This document shows positions 8,372-16,955 of a stretch of DNA of 64,000 nt, in pieces; the first letter of the stretch is position 1; every line of letters starts with the position of its first letter. Position numbers and translations under genes: made by a program. Source of the stretch: Micrococcales bacterium (GTDB lineage Bacteria > Actinomycetota > Actinomycetes > Actinomycetales > Dermatophilaceae); assembly GCA_021287075.1 (NCBI GenBank), contig JAJTBD010000002.1, forward strand, positions 186,001 to 250,000, given 5' to 3'. The notes beneath the pieces are model-generated. The model was given only the letters and a program-made list of their open reading frames with translations, made no database searches and was not told the DNA's origin.

Positions 8372-9265
8372 TCAGTCGCCGACGGCCTCGCGACCGCGGC
8401 GGACGATCTTGGTGTCGGCAGGGAAGACGACGTCGGTGTCCTTGCCCGGGTAGTCGAACTGGCCGAGGAAGTAGCGCATCGCGTTGATGCGGGCGCGCTT
8501 CTTGTCATTGGACTTGATCGTCGTCCACGGCGCGTGGTCGGTGTCGGTGCGCAGGAACATCTCCTCCTTGGCGGAGGTGTAGTCGTCCCACTTGTCGAGG
8601 GACTCCAGGTCCATCGGCGAGAGCTTCCACTGGCGGACCGGGTCGATCTGGCGGATCGCGAAGCGGGTGCGCTGCTCGGACTGGGTCACCGAGAACCAGA
8701 ACTTGGTGAGGGTGATGCCGGAGTCGGTGAGCATCTCCTCGAACAGCGGTGCCTGGTGCATGAACTGCTCGTACTCGCGGTCGGTGCAGAAGCCCATCAC
8801 GCGCTCGACGCCGCCCCGGTTGTACCAGGAGCGGTCGAACATCACGATCTCCTCGTTGGTCGGGAGATGGTTGACATATCGCTGGAAATACCACTGTCCG
8901 CGCTCGCGCTCGGTCGGCTTGGTCAGCGCCACCACGCGCGCATACCGGGGGTTGAGGTGCTCGGTGAACCGCTTGATCGTGCCGCCCTTGCCGGCTGCGT
9001 CGCGCCCCTCGAAGACGATGACATGGCGCGAGCCGGTGTCCTGGGTCCAGTACTGGAACTTCAGCAGCTCGATCTGGAGGAGGTACTTCTCCACCTCGTA
9101 CTGCTCGCGCGTCATCCGGTCGTCGTAGGGGTACTCCTCGCGCCAGGTCTCGACGGCGTTGCCACCCGGGTCGATCAGGTCGGGGTCGGAGCCGTGCCCG
9201 TCACTTCGCACTGTGTAGCCCTCGCGGTGCATGCGGTCGAGGTACTCGCGGATGTTCTGGCGCAA
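8372..9265 (-). CDS. ppk2: Polyphosphate kinase 2
   Basis: Transfers phosphate between polyphosphate and nucleotides; class I members mainly make GTP or ATP from the diphosphate. 297 aa with Walker A EGRDAAGKGG (about 85-94), the Walker B/lid motif FDRSWYNRGGVERVMGFC, and the lid region HAPWTTIKSNDKKRARINAMRYFL near the C-terminus, all diagnostic of PPK2. It is monocistronic and convergent with the DinB-like gene across a shared hairpin. Confidence 0.94.
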   Translation of the reverse strand: MRQNIREYLDRMHREGYTVRSDGHGSDPDLIDPGGNAVETWREEYPYDDRMTREQYEVEKYLLQIELLKFQYWTQDTGSRHVIVFEGRDAAGKGGTIKRFTEHLNPRYARVVALTKPTERERGQWYFQRYVNHLPTNEEIVMFDRSWYNRGGVERVMGFCTDREYEQFMHQAPLFEEMLTDSGITLTKFWFSVTQSEQRTRFAIRQIDPVRQWKLSPMDLESLDKWDDYTSAKEEMFLRTDTDHAPWTTIKSNDKKRARINAMRYFLGQFDYPGKDTDVVFPADTKIVRRGREAVGD

Positions 9266-9301
9266 CGCTGCTCCTAGGTGCGGGCCATCGACCGGAGTCG
9301 A

Positions 9302-12187
9302 TCAGGCAGGGGTGTGTGGTGGGCCGAGGTGCGGTGGGTCCACCAACAACTCTGCCAGATGCAGGCCCTTCCGGTCGGAGGTCTGAGTGAGTTGTGTGCG
9401 ACACGAGAAGCCGTCGGCGAGCACGACGCCGTCATCGGGCAGCGCGCGGACCGCGGGGAGCAGCTGCTGCTCGGCGATCGCGAGGCTCAGGTCGTGGTGG
9501 CCGGCCTCGACGCCCCAGTTGCCGGCGAGGCCGCAGCAGCCGCCGACCCGCTGCACGTCGGCGCCGGCCCTGGCCAGCAGCGCGGCGTCGGTGTCCCAGC
9601 CGAGGACGGCGTGGTGGTGGCAGTGGGGCTGGGCGACGACCTTGAGCCCGTCGAGGCGGGGCGGCTCCCAGCCGTCGGTCGCCATGAGCACCTCGGCGAG
9701 GGTGCGCACCGACGCGGCGACCCTGCGGGCGGCGTCGCTGCCGAGCAGCTCGACGGCGTCCTTGCGCAGCACGGCGGTGCAGGAGGGCTCGATGCCCACG
9801 ATCGGCAGGCCACGCGAGGCGTATGCCGCGAGCATCGCCACCGTGCCCTCGAGCATCGGGCGTGCCGCGTCGAGCTGGCCGGTGGTGATCCAGGTCAGGC
9901 CGCAGCAGGCGTCCTCGGAGGCGACCTCCACGGCATACCCCGCCTGCTCGAGGACCTTGACCGCGGCCACGGCGACCTGAGGCGCGAAGTGGTCGGTGAA
10001 CGAGTCCACCCACAGCACAGCGGTTTTGGTGTCGGTATAGGTCAGGGGGCGCGAGGCGTGAGTGCGCCCGGCCCACATCTGCTGGAAGGTGCGGGTGGCG
10101 AAGGCCGGGATCTTGCGGTGCGGGTCGACGCCGGCGAACATCGCGGCGACCCTGCCGGTCGCCCGGTTGCCGGTGATCGCGTTGGCGATGCGCGGGACGC
10201 GGGCCGCGAGGTCGGACCACTGGGGGAGGCGGCCGAGGGTGTAGTGGGTGAGCGGGCGGCGCCTTCCCTTGTAGGCCTGGTAGAGCACCTCGGACTTGTA
10301 GGTCGCCATGTCGATGCCGGTCGGGCAGTCCCGCGAGCAGCCCTTGCAGGACAGGCACAGGTCGAGGGCGTCGTGCACCTCCTCGGAGCGCCAGTCGAGG
10401 CCGGACTCGCCCTGGAGCATCTCCTGGAGGACGCGGGCGCGGCCGCGGGTGGAGTCCTTCTCCTCCTTGGTGCCCTGATAGCTGGGGCACATCACGGTCG
10501 TGCTGGTCGAGCCGGCGCGGCACTTCGCGACGCCGGTGCACTTGTGCACCTCACCGCTGAATCCGCCTGCGGTGTGGGCGAACTGGAAGGCCGTGCGCTC
10601 GGCGACCGGCGCGATCGTGGAGACCCGCAGGTGGTCCTCGGGGAGGTCGGGGTCGACGAGGTTGCCGGGGTTGAGGACGCCCTCGGGGTCGAGCAGGCGC
10701 TTGACCTTGGCCTGGAGCTCGAGGGCTGCGGGGGAGTACATGCGGTCGAGCAGGCCGGAGCGCGCCCGCCCGTCGCCGTGCTCGCCCGACAGCGAGCCGC
10801 CATAGCGCGCAACGAGATCGGCGGCGTCGCCGAGGAAGGAGCGGAAGGCGCCGCGGCCCCGGTCGTCGCCCTCGCCGAAGGGGAAGTCGATGCGGATGTG
10901 GACACAGCCGTCACCGAAGTGGCCATAGGGCAGGCCGGTGACGTGGTGCTGCTCCAGCAGCGCGTCGAAGTCGCGCAGATAGCGGCCCAGGTCCTTGGTC
11001 GGGACCGCCGCGTCCTCCCAGCCGGAGTAGCACGGGCGGCCGTCGTCGGTGCGGGAGGAGAGGCCGGCGCCGTCCTCGCGGATGCGCCAGATCGCTGCTG
11101 CCTCAGCGGTATTGGTGACGATGCGCGAGTCCAGCGGCGCGGTGTCGGCGATGAGCCGGTGGGCACGGTCGACGAGCTCGCCCTCGTCGTCGCCGGCCAG
11201 CTCGACGAGCATCCAGCCCGCGCCGACGGGCAGCTCGGGCACGCCGTCGGGGGTGAGCGCCCGCAGCCGGTCGACGATGCGGTTGTCCATGCCCTCCGCG
11301 GCGACGGGCTGGTGGGCGAGGGTGAGGTGGGCCGCGTCGGCGGCCGCGGCCATGTCGGCGAAGCCCAGCACGACGAGCAGCCGCGCCGGGGCGTCCTCGA
11401 CGAGGCGGACGGTGGCCTCCTGCACGAGGGCGAGCGTGCCCTCGGAGCCGGTGAGCATGCGGGCGACGTCGAACTCGCGCTCGGGCAGCAGGTGCTCGAG
11501 CGAGTAGCCGCTGACCTGGCGGGGGAAGCGCCCGAACTCCGTGCGCACCAGCCCGAGGTGGTCGCCGACCAAGCCCTGGAGCGCGCCGAGCGCGGCCGAC
11601 CCCGTGGTGCTCTGGCCGGCGCCGCCCAGGACGAGCCGCTCGCCCGTGCCGGTGAGCACGTCGAGGCCGAGCACATTGTCGGCGGTCTTGCCATAGCCGA
11701 GCGCCCTTGAGCCACAGGCGTTGTTGCCGATCATGCCGCCGACGGTGCAGCGGGTGTGGGTGCTCGGATCCGGGCCGAAGCGCAGCCGGTGCTTCGCGGC
11801 CTCGCGCTGGAGCGCCGCGTGGACGGTGCCCGGCTCGACGCGGGCCGTGCGCGCCTCGGCGTCGATCTCGAGGACCCGGCCCAGGTGGCGGCTGTAGTCG
11901 ATGACGACACCCGGGCCCACGGCGTTGCCCGCGATGGAGGTCCCCGCCCCGCGAGCGGTGATCGGGACGGCGAGCTCACGGCATACCGACAGGACGGCCT
12001 CGACCTCGTCGCGGTGCCGCGGACGCACGACGGCGCGGGGGAGGATGCGATAGAGGGAGGCGTCGGTCGAATAGAGGCTGCGGGTCAGCCGCGAGTCGTC
12101 GACCTCGGCCACCCCCGCGCGGCGCAGCGCCTCGACCAGCTCGCCGGACTGCTCGGTCAGGGGGCGGAGGTCGGCGGTGCTGGTCAT
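9302..12187 (-). CDS. FAD-linked 2-hydroxyacid dehydrogenase fused to Fe-S/CCG domains
   Basis: 961-aa fusion of a GlcD-like FAD domain (PP-loop region RGAGTSIAGNAVG near residue 80, GGMIGNNACGSRAL further on) with a GlcF-like C-terminal part. The latter has a 4Fe-4S motif CLSCKGCSRDCPTG and two CCG motifs (CCGLTW, CCGLAGNWG). Family members oxidise D-lactate, glycolate or D-2-hydroxyglutarate and feed electrons to quinone or other acceptors. The neighbouring transhydrogenase makes D-2-hydroxyglutarate an attractive substrate, by inference. The start could also be the in-frame ATG at 12199; neither has a strong Shine-Dalgarno. Confidence 0.9.
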   Translation of the reverse strand: MTSTADLRPLTEQSGELVEALRRAGVAEVDDSRLTRSLYSTDASLYRILPRAVVRPRHRDEVEAVLSVCRELAVPITARGAGTSIAGNAVGPGVVIDYSRHLGRVLEIDAEARTARVEPGTVHAALQREAAKHRLRFGPDPSTHTRCTVGGMIGNNACGSRALGYGKTADNVLGLDVLTGTGERLVLGGAGQSTTGSAALGALQGLVGDHLGLVRTEFGRFPRQVSGYSLEHLLPEREFDVARMLTGSEGTLALVQEATVRLVEDAPARLLVVLGFADMAAAADAAHLTLAHQPVAAEGMDNRIVDRLRALTPDGVPELPVGAGWMLVELAGDDEGELVDRAHRLIADTAPLDSRIVTNTAEAAAIWRIREDGAGLSSRTDDGRPCYSGWEDAAVPTKDLGRYLRDFDALLEQHHVTGLPYGHFGDGCVHIRIDFPFGEGDDRGRGAFRSFLGDAADLVARYGGSLSGEHGDGRARSGLLDRMYSPAALELQAKVKRLLDPEGVLNPGNLVDPDLPEDHLRVSTIAPVAERTAFQFAHTAGGFSGEVHKCTGVAKCRAGSTSTTVMCPSYQGTKEEKDSTRGRARVLQEMLQGESGLDWRSEEVHDALDLCLSCKGCSRDCPTGIDMATYKSEVLYQAYKGRRRPLTHYTLGRLPQWSDLAARVPRIANAITGNRATGRVAAMFAGVDPHRKIPAFATRTFQQMWAGRTHASRPLTYTDTKTAVLWVDSFTDHFAPQVAVAAVKVLEQAGYAVEVASEDACCGLTWITTGQLDAARPMLEGTVAMLAAYASRGLPIVGIEPSCTAVLRKDAVELLGSDAARRVAASVRTLAEVLMATDGWEPPRLDGLKVVAQPHCHHHAVLGWDTDAALLARAGADVQRVGGCCGLAGNWGVEAGHHDLSLAIAEQQLLPAVRALPDDGVVLADGFSCRTQLTQTSDRKGLHLAELLVDPPHLGPPHTPA

Positions 12188-12200
12188 GCTCGCCAGCATA

Positions 12201-12238
12201 GGAGGGCGGGCTCGGGCGTATGCCGCGTGCCCGCCTCC
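12201..12238 (-). terminator. Possible hairpin after the transhydrogenase gene
   Basis: GGAGGGCGGGC (12201-12211) can pair with GCCCGCCTCC (12229-12238) with one bulge. The 17-nt loop contains a dispersed repeat copy (12218-12225). It lies just beyond the stop codon of the leftward gene at 12249. Confidence 0.45.
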
Positions 12239-12248
12239 CGGACGAGGG

Positions 12249-13535
12249 TCACCAGAGCGCGATGGAGCCTGTGAAGATCGCGGCGACGTCGTCCTCGGTG
12301 ACGTCCTTGGGGGCGGCGGCGAGGATGCGCTGCTGCTTCATGGTGCCCTCGACGAGGCCGGGGATGTCGGACTCGTCGTAGCCGACCGCCCCGATGCCCG
12401 CGGGGATGTCGATGTCGCGCATGAGCGAGACGAGCACCTGGGGCAGGAAGTCGCGGTCGTCGTTGGGCCGCTCGGCGCCGGGGTCGAGCAGCTGTGCGGC
12501 CTCGATGTGGCGCTGCGGGCTGGCGTCGAAGGTGAAGCGGAAGGCCTCCGGCGCGGTGAGCGAGACGGCCATCCCGTGGGGGACCATCGCCTCGTCCTGG
12601 GGGTAGTCCTTGGGGCGGAACTCCTTGACCCGCCCCGCGATCGGATAGGCGTTGGCGTGCGGGATGTGCACGCCGGCGTTGCCGAAGCCCATGCCGGCGA
12701 AGGTCGCCGCCAGCGCCATCGCGCCCCGGGCGTCGGCGTTGTCGCCGTTCTTGACCGCCTCGCGGAAGGAGCCGGACAGCAGCGAGAGGGACTTGGCCGA
12801 CCACATGTCCGAGATCGGGTTGGCGCCGCAGTAGGGGACCCGCTGCTCGGGCGTCTTGCGCTCATAGGTGGTGTAGGGGCGGGCGGTGTAGGACTCCAGC
12901 GCGTGGCAGAGGATGTCCATGCCCGAGGCGGCGGTGACGCCGGCCGGCTGGGTGAAGGTGACGAGTGGGTCGATGACCGCGATCGTCGGGCGCAGCCGGG
13001 CGTGCGAGATGCCGGTCTTGACGTGCTGGTCGAGGACGTCGAGGACGCAGATCGTCGTCGACTCCGAGCCGGTGCCGGTGGTCGTCGGCACAGCGACGAG
13101 GGGCTTGAGCGGCTGGCTGGGTGCCTGGCCGCCGCCGACGGGCGCGTTGATGTAGTCCATCAGGTCGCCGGGGTTGGTCAGCAGCAGGTTGATCGCCTTG
13201 GCCGTGTCGATGCTCGAGCCGCCACCGACGGCGACGAAGGCATCCCAGGGCCCGGAAGCGCGGGCGGTGTCGATGGCCTCCAGGAGCGAGGCGTCGGTGG
13301 GCTCGACACGGGCGCCGTCATAGACAAAGGCCTCGATCCCGAACTGCGCCATCTGGTCGGCCACGCGCTGCGGGGTGCCGGTCGCCGCGACGCCCTCGTC
13401 GGTGACGATGAGCACCCGCTTGGCTCCGGTGAGGCTGAGGTCGTAGCCGATCTCGTCGGCGGCGCCGGAGCCGAACTTCAGCTGGGGCGCGCCATAGGTG
13501 AAGACGCTCTCGGGGTTGGCCGGCTGATAGGTCAT
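12249..13535 (-). CDS. Hydroxyacid-oxoacid transhydrogenase / iron-containing alcohol dehydrogenase (ADHFE1-like)
   Basis: 428-aa group-III Fe-ADH. It has the nucleotide-binding GGGSSIDTAK motif, metal ligands in SGMDILCHALE and GVHIPHANAYPIAG, and the HGMAVSLTAPEAFRFT block that marks the ADHFE1/HOT subgroup. HOT enzymes couple 4-hydroxybutyrate oxidation to 2-oxoglutarate reduction, yielding succinic semialdehyde and D-2-hydroxyglutarate without free NAD. The FAD/Fe-S dehydrogenase immediately downstream could recycle that product. An in-frame GTG nine bases upstream (13544) is an alternative start. Simple alcohol dehydrogenase activity cannot be excluded. Confidence 0.88.
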   Translation of the reverse strand: MTYQPANPESVFTYGAPQLKFGSGAADEIGYDLSLTGAKRVLIVTDEGVAATGTPQRVADQMAQFGIEAFVYDGARVEPTDASLLEAIDTARASGPWDAFVAVGGGSSIDTAKAINLLLTNPGDLMDYINAPVGGGQAPSQPLKPLVAVPTTTGTGSESTTICVLDVLDQHVKTGISHARLRPTIAVIDPLVTFTQPAGVTAASGMDILCHALESYTARPYTTYERKTPEQRVPYCGANPISDMWSAKSLSLLSGSFREAVKNGDNADARGAMALAATFAGMGFGNAGVHIPHANAYPIAGRVKEFRPKDYPQDEAMVPHGMAVSLTAPEAFRFTFDASPQRHIEAAQLLDPGAERPNDDRDFLPQVLVSLMRDIDIPAGIGAVGYDESDIPGLVEGTMKQQRILAAAPKDVTEDDVAAIFTGSIALW

Positions 13536-13636
13536 GCCCGTCACGATAGGACGGTGTGGCCCTGCCGGGGAGAGACGCAGCGCCGGTGTGCTCTGGTGCG
13601 CTGCGCACAGCGGGGCGTATGCCGCACACTGTGGCC

Positions 13637-13936
13637 ATGGAGTCCGTCCACCGCCCAGCCGGTCCCGACGATGTGCTCGCCTGGCCGGCGTGCTTCCTCG
13701 TCATGGCCGCGCTCGGCGAGGACCGCGGCATCCAGGTGCGGGTGCTGCGGGATCTGCTGGGGCTCGACGTGGACTCGATGGAGCGGACCCTCGACGTGCT
13801 GCACGGCGCGCATCTGATCCGGCGCGACCTGAGACGGCCCGACCGCGACAACGAGCGGGTGACCGCGACCGAGGAGGGGCGGCGCCGCTTTCGGCGCCAG
13901 GAGCTGGCCCTGCGGCGAGCGGCGGTGGGCGCATGA
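13637..13936 (+). CDS. Small winged-helix protein, module copy 1
   Basis: 99-aa predicted winged-helix DNA-binding protein: hydrophobic first helix (WPACFLVMAALGEDR, about 14-28), recognition region LLGLDVDSMERTLDVLHGAHLI, and a wing with conserved charged residues. The layout resembles PadR/MarR-type small regulators, but I do not recognise the family. It overlaps the downstream membrane gene by ATGA, so the two are translationally coupled. The whole pair is repeated at 14738-15765. Upstream is GCGTATGCCGCACACTG, a dispersed-repeat copy at the same distance as in the second module. Confidence 0.75.
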   Translation: MESVHRPAGPDDVLAWPACFLVMAALGEDRGIQVRVLRDLLGLDVDSMERTLDVLHGAHLIRRDLRRPDRDNERVTATEEGRRRFRRQELALRRAAVGA

Positions 13937-14688
13937 GCGAGGACATCCACGTGGGCGAGCACACCGCTGCGGTGAGACGTGCGGCCCCACCCCACCCCGG
14001 CAACGCACCGAGACTGCCGGACCCGATGTCGGTGCTGCCGCCTCCTCCAGAGCTGACCGCCGCGGGCGCGCGCGGTCTGCTGGACGACGCCCGCCGCATC
14101 GAGGCCGAGGCGCGGGCGCGGACCATGCGCTTCGACCAGCGGGCGGCCAGCCGCTCGAGTCTGCTGGTGTTCGTGCCGGTGCTGCTCGTGGTCTTTGCCC
14201 CCGTGCTGCCGGGAGTGACGCTGGAGGACATCCAGCCCGCGTTCGTGGTGAGCTTCATCGTCGGGCTCAAGGCCGTGGACTGGTGTGCCGACACCGGGCC
14301 CGGGGTCACGGGACCGGTGCGTGCGCGGCCGCTGCCACCACTGGCGGTGCTGGCGACGGCGGTGCTGGCGGCCGTCAGCGCCCTGCTGGCGCTGCCTCCG
14401 GGTGCGGGCGACGTCGCCGCGTTCGCGGCGGTCGCTCTGGGGCTTCTCGCCATGTCCAACCCGAGGCTTCAGCGACTGCGTGACGCCGGCGTGGTGCCGA
14501 TGGTCTCGCACTGGGGCGGCCCGGTGTGGTGGGGCTGGACGGCCGGCCTCACGGCCGCGCTGCTGATCCGGGTGGCCCGTCTCGTCTTCGACCTGCCCTC
14601 ATGGGCGACCGCCGCCACGGCGGCCTTCGCGGCGCTGGCCGTCATGGTCCCGGCCCTCCTCCAGGGGCGGTCGTCGGGCGCGGGCTGA
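13933..14688 (+). CDS. Four-helix membrane protein, module copy 1
   Basis: 251-aa protein with a cytoplasmic N-terminal region (about 1-75, including an Ala/Arg-rich helix EARARTMRFDQRAASR) followed by about six short hydrophobic stretches that best fit four to six transmembrane segments. Conserved blocks shared with copy 2 are WCADTGPGV, RARPLPPL, VPMVSHWGGPVWWGW and the C-terminal VPALLQGR. No known enzyme motif is visible. Its start codon overlaps the winged-helix stop, implying the two products act together, perhaps as a membrane protein and its regulator. Confidence 0.7.
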   Translation: MSEDIHVGEHTAAVRRAAPPHPGNAPRLPDPMSVLPPPPELTAAGARGLLDDARRIEAEARARTMRFDQRAASRSSLLVFVPVLLVVFAPVLPGVTLEDIQPAFVVSFIVGLKAVDWCADTGPGVTGPVRARPLPPLAVLATAVLAAVSALLALPPGAGDVAAFAAVALGLLAMSNPRLQRLRDAGVVPMVSHWGGPVWWGWTAGLTAALLIRVARLVFDLPSWATAATAAFAALAVMVPALLQGRSSGAG

Positions 14689-14737
14689 GATCGCCGGCCG
14701 CCGTGCGGCCGCAGGCGGTATGCCGCAGACTGGGCCC

Positions 14738-15040
14738 ATGGGGGCTGCTCACCGCACAACGGGATATGACGAGGTGCTCGCCTGGCCGGCGTGTTTCCTC
14801 GTGATGGCCGCGCTCGGCGAGGACCGCGCGATTGTGGCCGACGAACTGCGCCGCATGGTCGGCGTGGATGCGATCGCGATGCGCAGCACCGTCGAGGCGC
14901 TTCGGGAGGCCGGCTATCTGGAGCCGGGCCCCAAGGGGGGTCGCGACAGGCCCGAGGAGCGGGTGAGCGCCAGCGCTGTCGGCCACGCGGCATTCCTCGC
15001 TCATCGTCAGGCGCTGCGTGAGCTGGAGGCCTCCGCATGA
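14738..15040 (+). CDS. Small winged-helix protein, module copy 2
   Basis: 100-aa paralogue of the product at 13637. The run LAWPACFLVMAALGEDR is identical in both, and the recognition helix is divergent (RRMVGVDAIAMRSTVEALREAGYLEPG). As in copy 1, GTATGCCGCA lies about 20 nt upstream of the ATG, and the stop overlaps the next start (ATGA). An in-frame ATG at 14720 sits inside that repeat; 14738 aligns with the start of copy 1 and is preferred. Confidence 0.75.
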   Translation: MGAAHRTTGYDEVLAWPACFLVMAALGEDRAIVADELRRMVGVDAIAMRSTVEALREAGYLEPGPKGGRDRPEERVSASAVGHAAFLAHRQALRELEASA

Positions 15041-15765
15041 GTGAGCCGCGGCCCTATGCCTATCCGCCCCAGCGCAGGCTTGACCCGTCGGGCCACGCGA
15101 CGGCGAGCGCCGAGACGGCCACTCCCGATGAGGCGCGCCGCCTGCTTGCCGAGGCCGACCGGCTCGACCGGCAGGCGGCGGCCGAGGCGATGCCGTGGTC
15201 CCGGGCGCCGCGGCTGGCGGCGGCGGTGGCGGTCGTGGCGGGTGTGATGCTGATGATGCTGGCACCGCTGCTGCCCCAGATCAGCCTCGATGACACCACT
15301 GGGAGCTTTCTGCCCGTGCTGCTGCTCATGTTCCCGCTGAGGTGGTGCGTCGACAGTGGGCCCCGCGTCGCCGTGCCGGGACGGGCCCGCCCCCTCACCC
15401 TCCTCACCCTTGCCGTGACGTTGGTCTTCGCGTTGTCCGTGGCCTCGCAGGCCCTCTGGGGCCTGCACCTGTCGGCCCGCGACGGCTGGCCACTGCTGGC
15501 TGCGCTGCCGGCCATCGTCATCTCGCTTGTCGCTGGGGTGGGCGGGACGAGCCGCAGGCTCCGGGAGTCGCCGCTCCTGCCGATGCTGAGCCACTGGGGT
15601 CCGGGCGTCTGGTGGGGCTGGGCCGCGGCGCTCGTCATCGTCGGTGCCCTCCGCTTCGGTGGCGTGGCGGACGGCCTCCCTGGCAGTGCCGGGACGCTCG
15701 CGGCAGCCCTGGCTGCGCTCGCCATCCTTGTCCCGGCCGTCCTCCAGGGCCGCGGTCGCGGGTGA
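15037..15765 (+). CDS. Four-helix membrane protein, module copy 2
   Basis: 242-aa paralogue of the product at 13933: same order of cytoplasmic N-terminus, hydrophobic segments, WCVDSGPRV, RARPLTLL, LPMLSHWGPGVWWGW and terminal VPAVLQGR. Identity is high only in these blocks, so the duplication is not recent. It overlaps the downstream glycosylase gene by GTGA, so the second module may be cotranscribed with mug. Confidence 0.7.
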   Translation: MSEPRPYAYPPQRRLDPSGHATASAETATPDEARRLLAEADRLDRQAAAEAMPWSRAPRLAAAVAVVAGVMLMMLAPLLPQISLDDTTGSFLPVLLLMFPLRWCVDSGPRVAVPGRARPLTLLTLAVTLVFALSVASQALWGLHLSARDGWPLLAALPAIVISLVAGVGGTSRRLRESPLLPMLSHWGPGVWWGWAAALVIVGALRFGGVADGLPGSAGTLAAALAALAILVPAVLQGRGRG

Positions 15766-16316
15766 GTGACCTCGAGCTCTACCGCGACGCGACGGTCGAC
15801 GACGTCGCTGGCCCCGGTCTGCGGCTGCTCTTCGTGGGCATCAACCCCTCGCTCTGGACGGCCAAGGTCAACGCGCACTTCGCGCGGCCCGGCAACCGCT
15901 TCTGGCCGGCCCTGTGTGCCGCCGGCATCACCGACCACGTCGTCGACGCCTCGCAGGGGATGGCCGCAGACGACCTGGAAGCCTTGCAGCGCAAGGGAGT
16001 TGGCATCACCAACGTCGTGGCCCGCGCCACCGCCCGCGCCGACGAGCTGAGCCGCGACGAGCTGCGGGCCGGCGCGGACATCCTTGCCACCATGGTCGCC
16101 CGCTGGGAGCCGAGGGTGGTCGCGGTCGCGGGCATCACGGCATACCGGATCGCCTTTGGGCTGCCCCGCGCGACCCCGGGGGAGCAGGCCGAGACGCTCG
16201 CCGGTGCGCGGCTGTGGGTCGTGCCCAACCCCAGCGGGCTCAACGCGCACAAGAGCGTCGCCAGCCTCGCCGAGGCGTATGCCGCCGCCGCGCGTGCCGC
16301 CGGTGTCCTCGCCTGA
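15762..16316 (+). CDS. mug: G:T/U mismatch-specific DNA glycosylase
   Basis: Family-2 uracil-DNA glycosylase that removes U or T opposite G. 184 aa with the catalytic GINPS motif (about 24-28, Asn being the water-activating residue) and the C-terminal intercalation motif NPSGLNAH. The GTG start overlaps the preceding stop codon (GTGA). Confidence 0.93.
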   Translation: MSDLELYRDATVDDVAGPGLRLLFVGINPSLWTAKVNAHFARPGNRFWPALCAAGITDHVVDASQGMAADDLEALQRKGVGITNVVARATARADELSRDELRAGADILATMVARWEPRVVAVAGITAYRIAFGLPRATPGEQAETLAGARLWVVPNPSGLNAHKSVASLAEAYAAAARAAGVLA

Positions 16317-16355
16317 GCCCTTCCCACCCCGGGGTGCCCGTGCCACGCTGGCCAC

Positions 16356-16751
16356 ATGGCACACACAGCGGGCACGTTCGAGGTCAGGGTCGAGCCTTCC
16401 GGCAGCGAGCTCGACGGCGCAGTGAGCCGGATGGGGATCACAAAGCAGTGGTTCGGCGGCATCGAGGGGAGCGGCGCGGGCGTGATGCTCAGCGCCGGCG
16501 ACCCCGGGGCGGGCGCGGCCGGCTATGTCGCCATCGAGACCGTGCAGGGGCGGCTCGACGGGCAGGAGGGCAGCTTCGCCTTCGCGCAGATGGGCCGGAT
16601 GTCCGGCCGCGACCAGGTCCTGGAGTATGTCGTCGTCCCCGGCTCGGGCACCGACGAGCTGGCCGGCCTGACAGGTGAGTTCTTCCTGCACGTCGACGAC
16701 GACGGCACCCACCACTACCGGCTCGAATACGACCTGCCCGCCGGCGAGTGA
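16356..16751 (+). CDS. DUF3224 domain protein
   Basis: 131-aa single-domain protein matching the DUF3224 pattern: N-terminal G-x-F-E-V-R strand, KQWFGGIEGSG, GYVAIETVQGRLDGQEGSFAFAQMG and a terminal LEYDLP. The family forms an allene-oxide-cyclase-like beta barrel; function unknown. Confidence 0.88.
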   Translation: MAHTAGTFEVRVEPSGSELDGAVSRMGITKQWFGGIEGSGAGVMLSAGDPGAGAAGYVAIETVQGRLDGQEGSFAFAQMGRMSGRDQVLEYVVVPGSGTDELAGLTGEFFLHVDDDGTHHYRLEYDLPAGE

Positions 16752-16805
16752 CCCGCGTCGCCGGACCAAGCGGCATACGTCTCGGGTCGACGGCCGCTGG
16801 GCCCT

Positions 16806-16839
16806 TTGCGGTTGTCATGGCAACAGCGAACGGTCCCAG
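16806..16839. repeat. 34-bp direct repeat, copy A
   Basis: Matches 17947-17980 at 29 of 34 positions in the same orientation. It contains the imperfect dyad GTTGTCATGGCAAC and ends CGGTCCCAG. It lies beyond the 3' end of the zinc-ribbon gene that the two copies bracket. Role unknown. Confidence 0.75.
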
Positions 16840-16862
16840 GAAATCGCGCCGCGCCCCACGGC

Positions 16863-16942
16863 ATTTGGACTATCAGAATGCCGCGTGGCCGGTCTGCTGA
16901 GCACGCGCGCCGCGGCGTCGGGCCGGTTCTGATAGTCCAGAT
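16863..16942. repeat. 80-bp palindromic element, copy 1
   Basis: ATTTGGACTATCA (16863-16875) and its inverted counterpart TGATAGTCCAGAT (16930-16942, one mismatch) flank a 54-nt GC-rich centre. A second element at 41119-41198 has the same 13-nt arms and exactly the same 54-nt spacing but a different centre. It is intergenic, just beyond the zinc-ribbon gene stop. Confidence 0.8.
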
Positions 16943-16955
16943 GTCCTAGCCTCGA

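Noticed and set aside
16863..16942. Insertion sequence ends
   Set aside because: No transposase lies between or near the arms; only 54 nt separate them, so at most it is a non-autonomous element.
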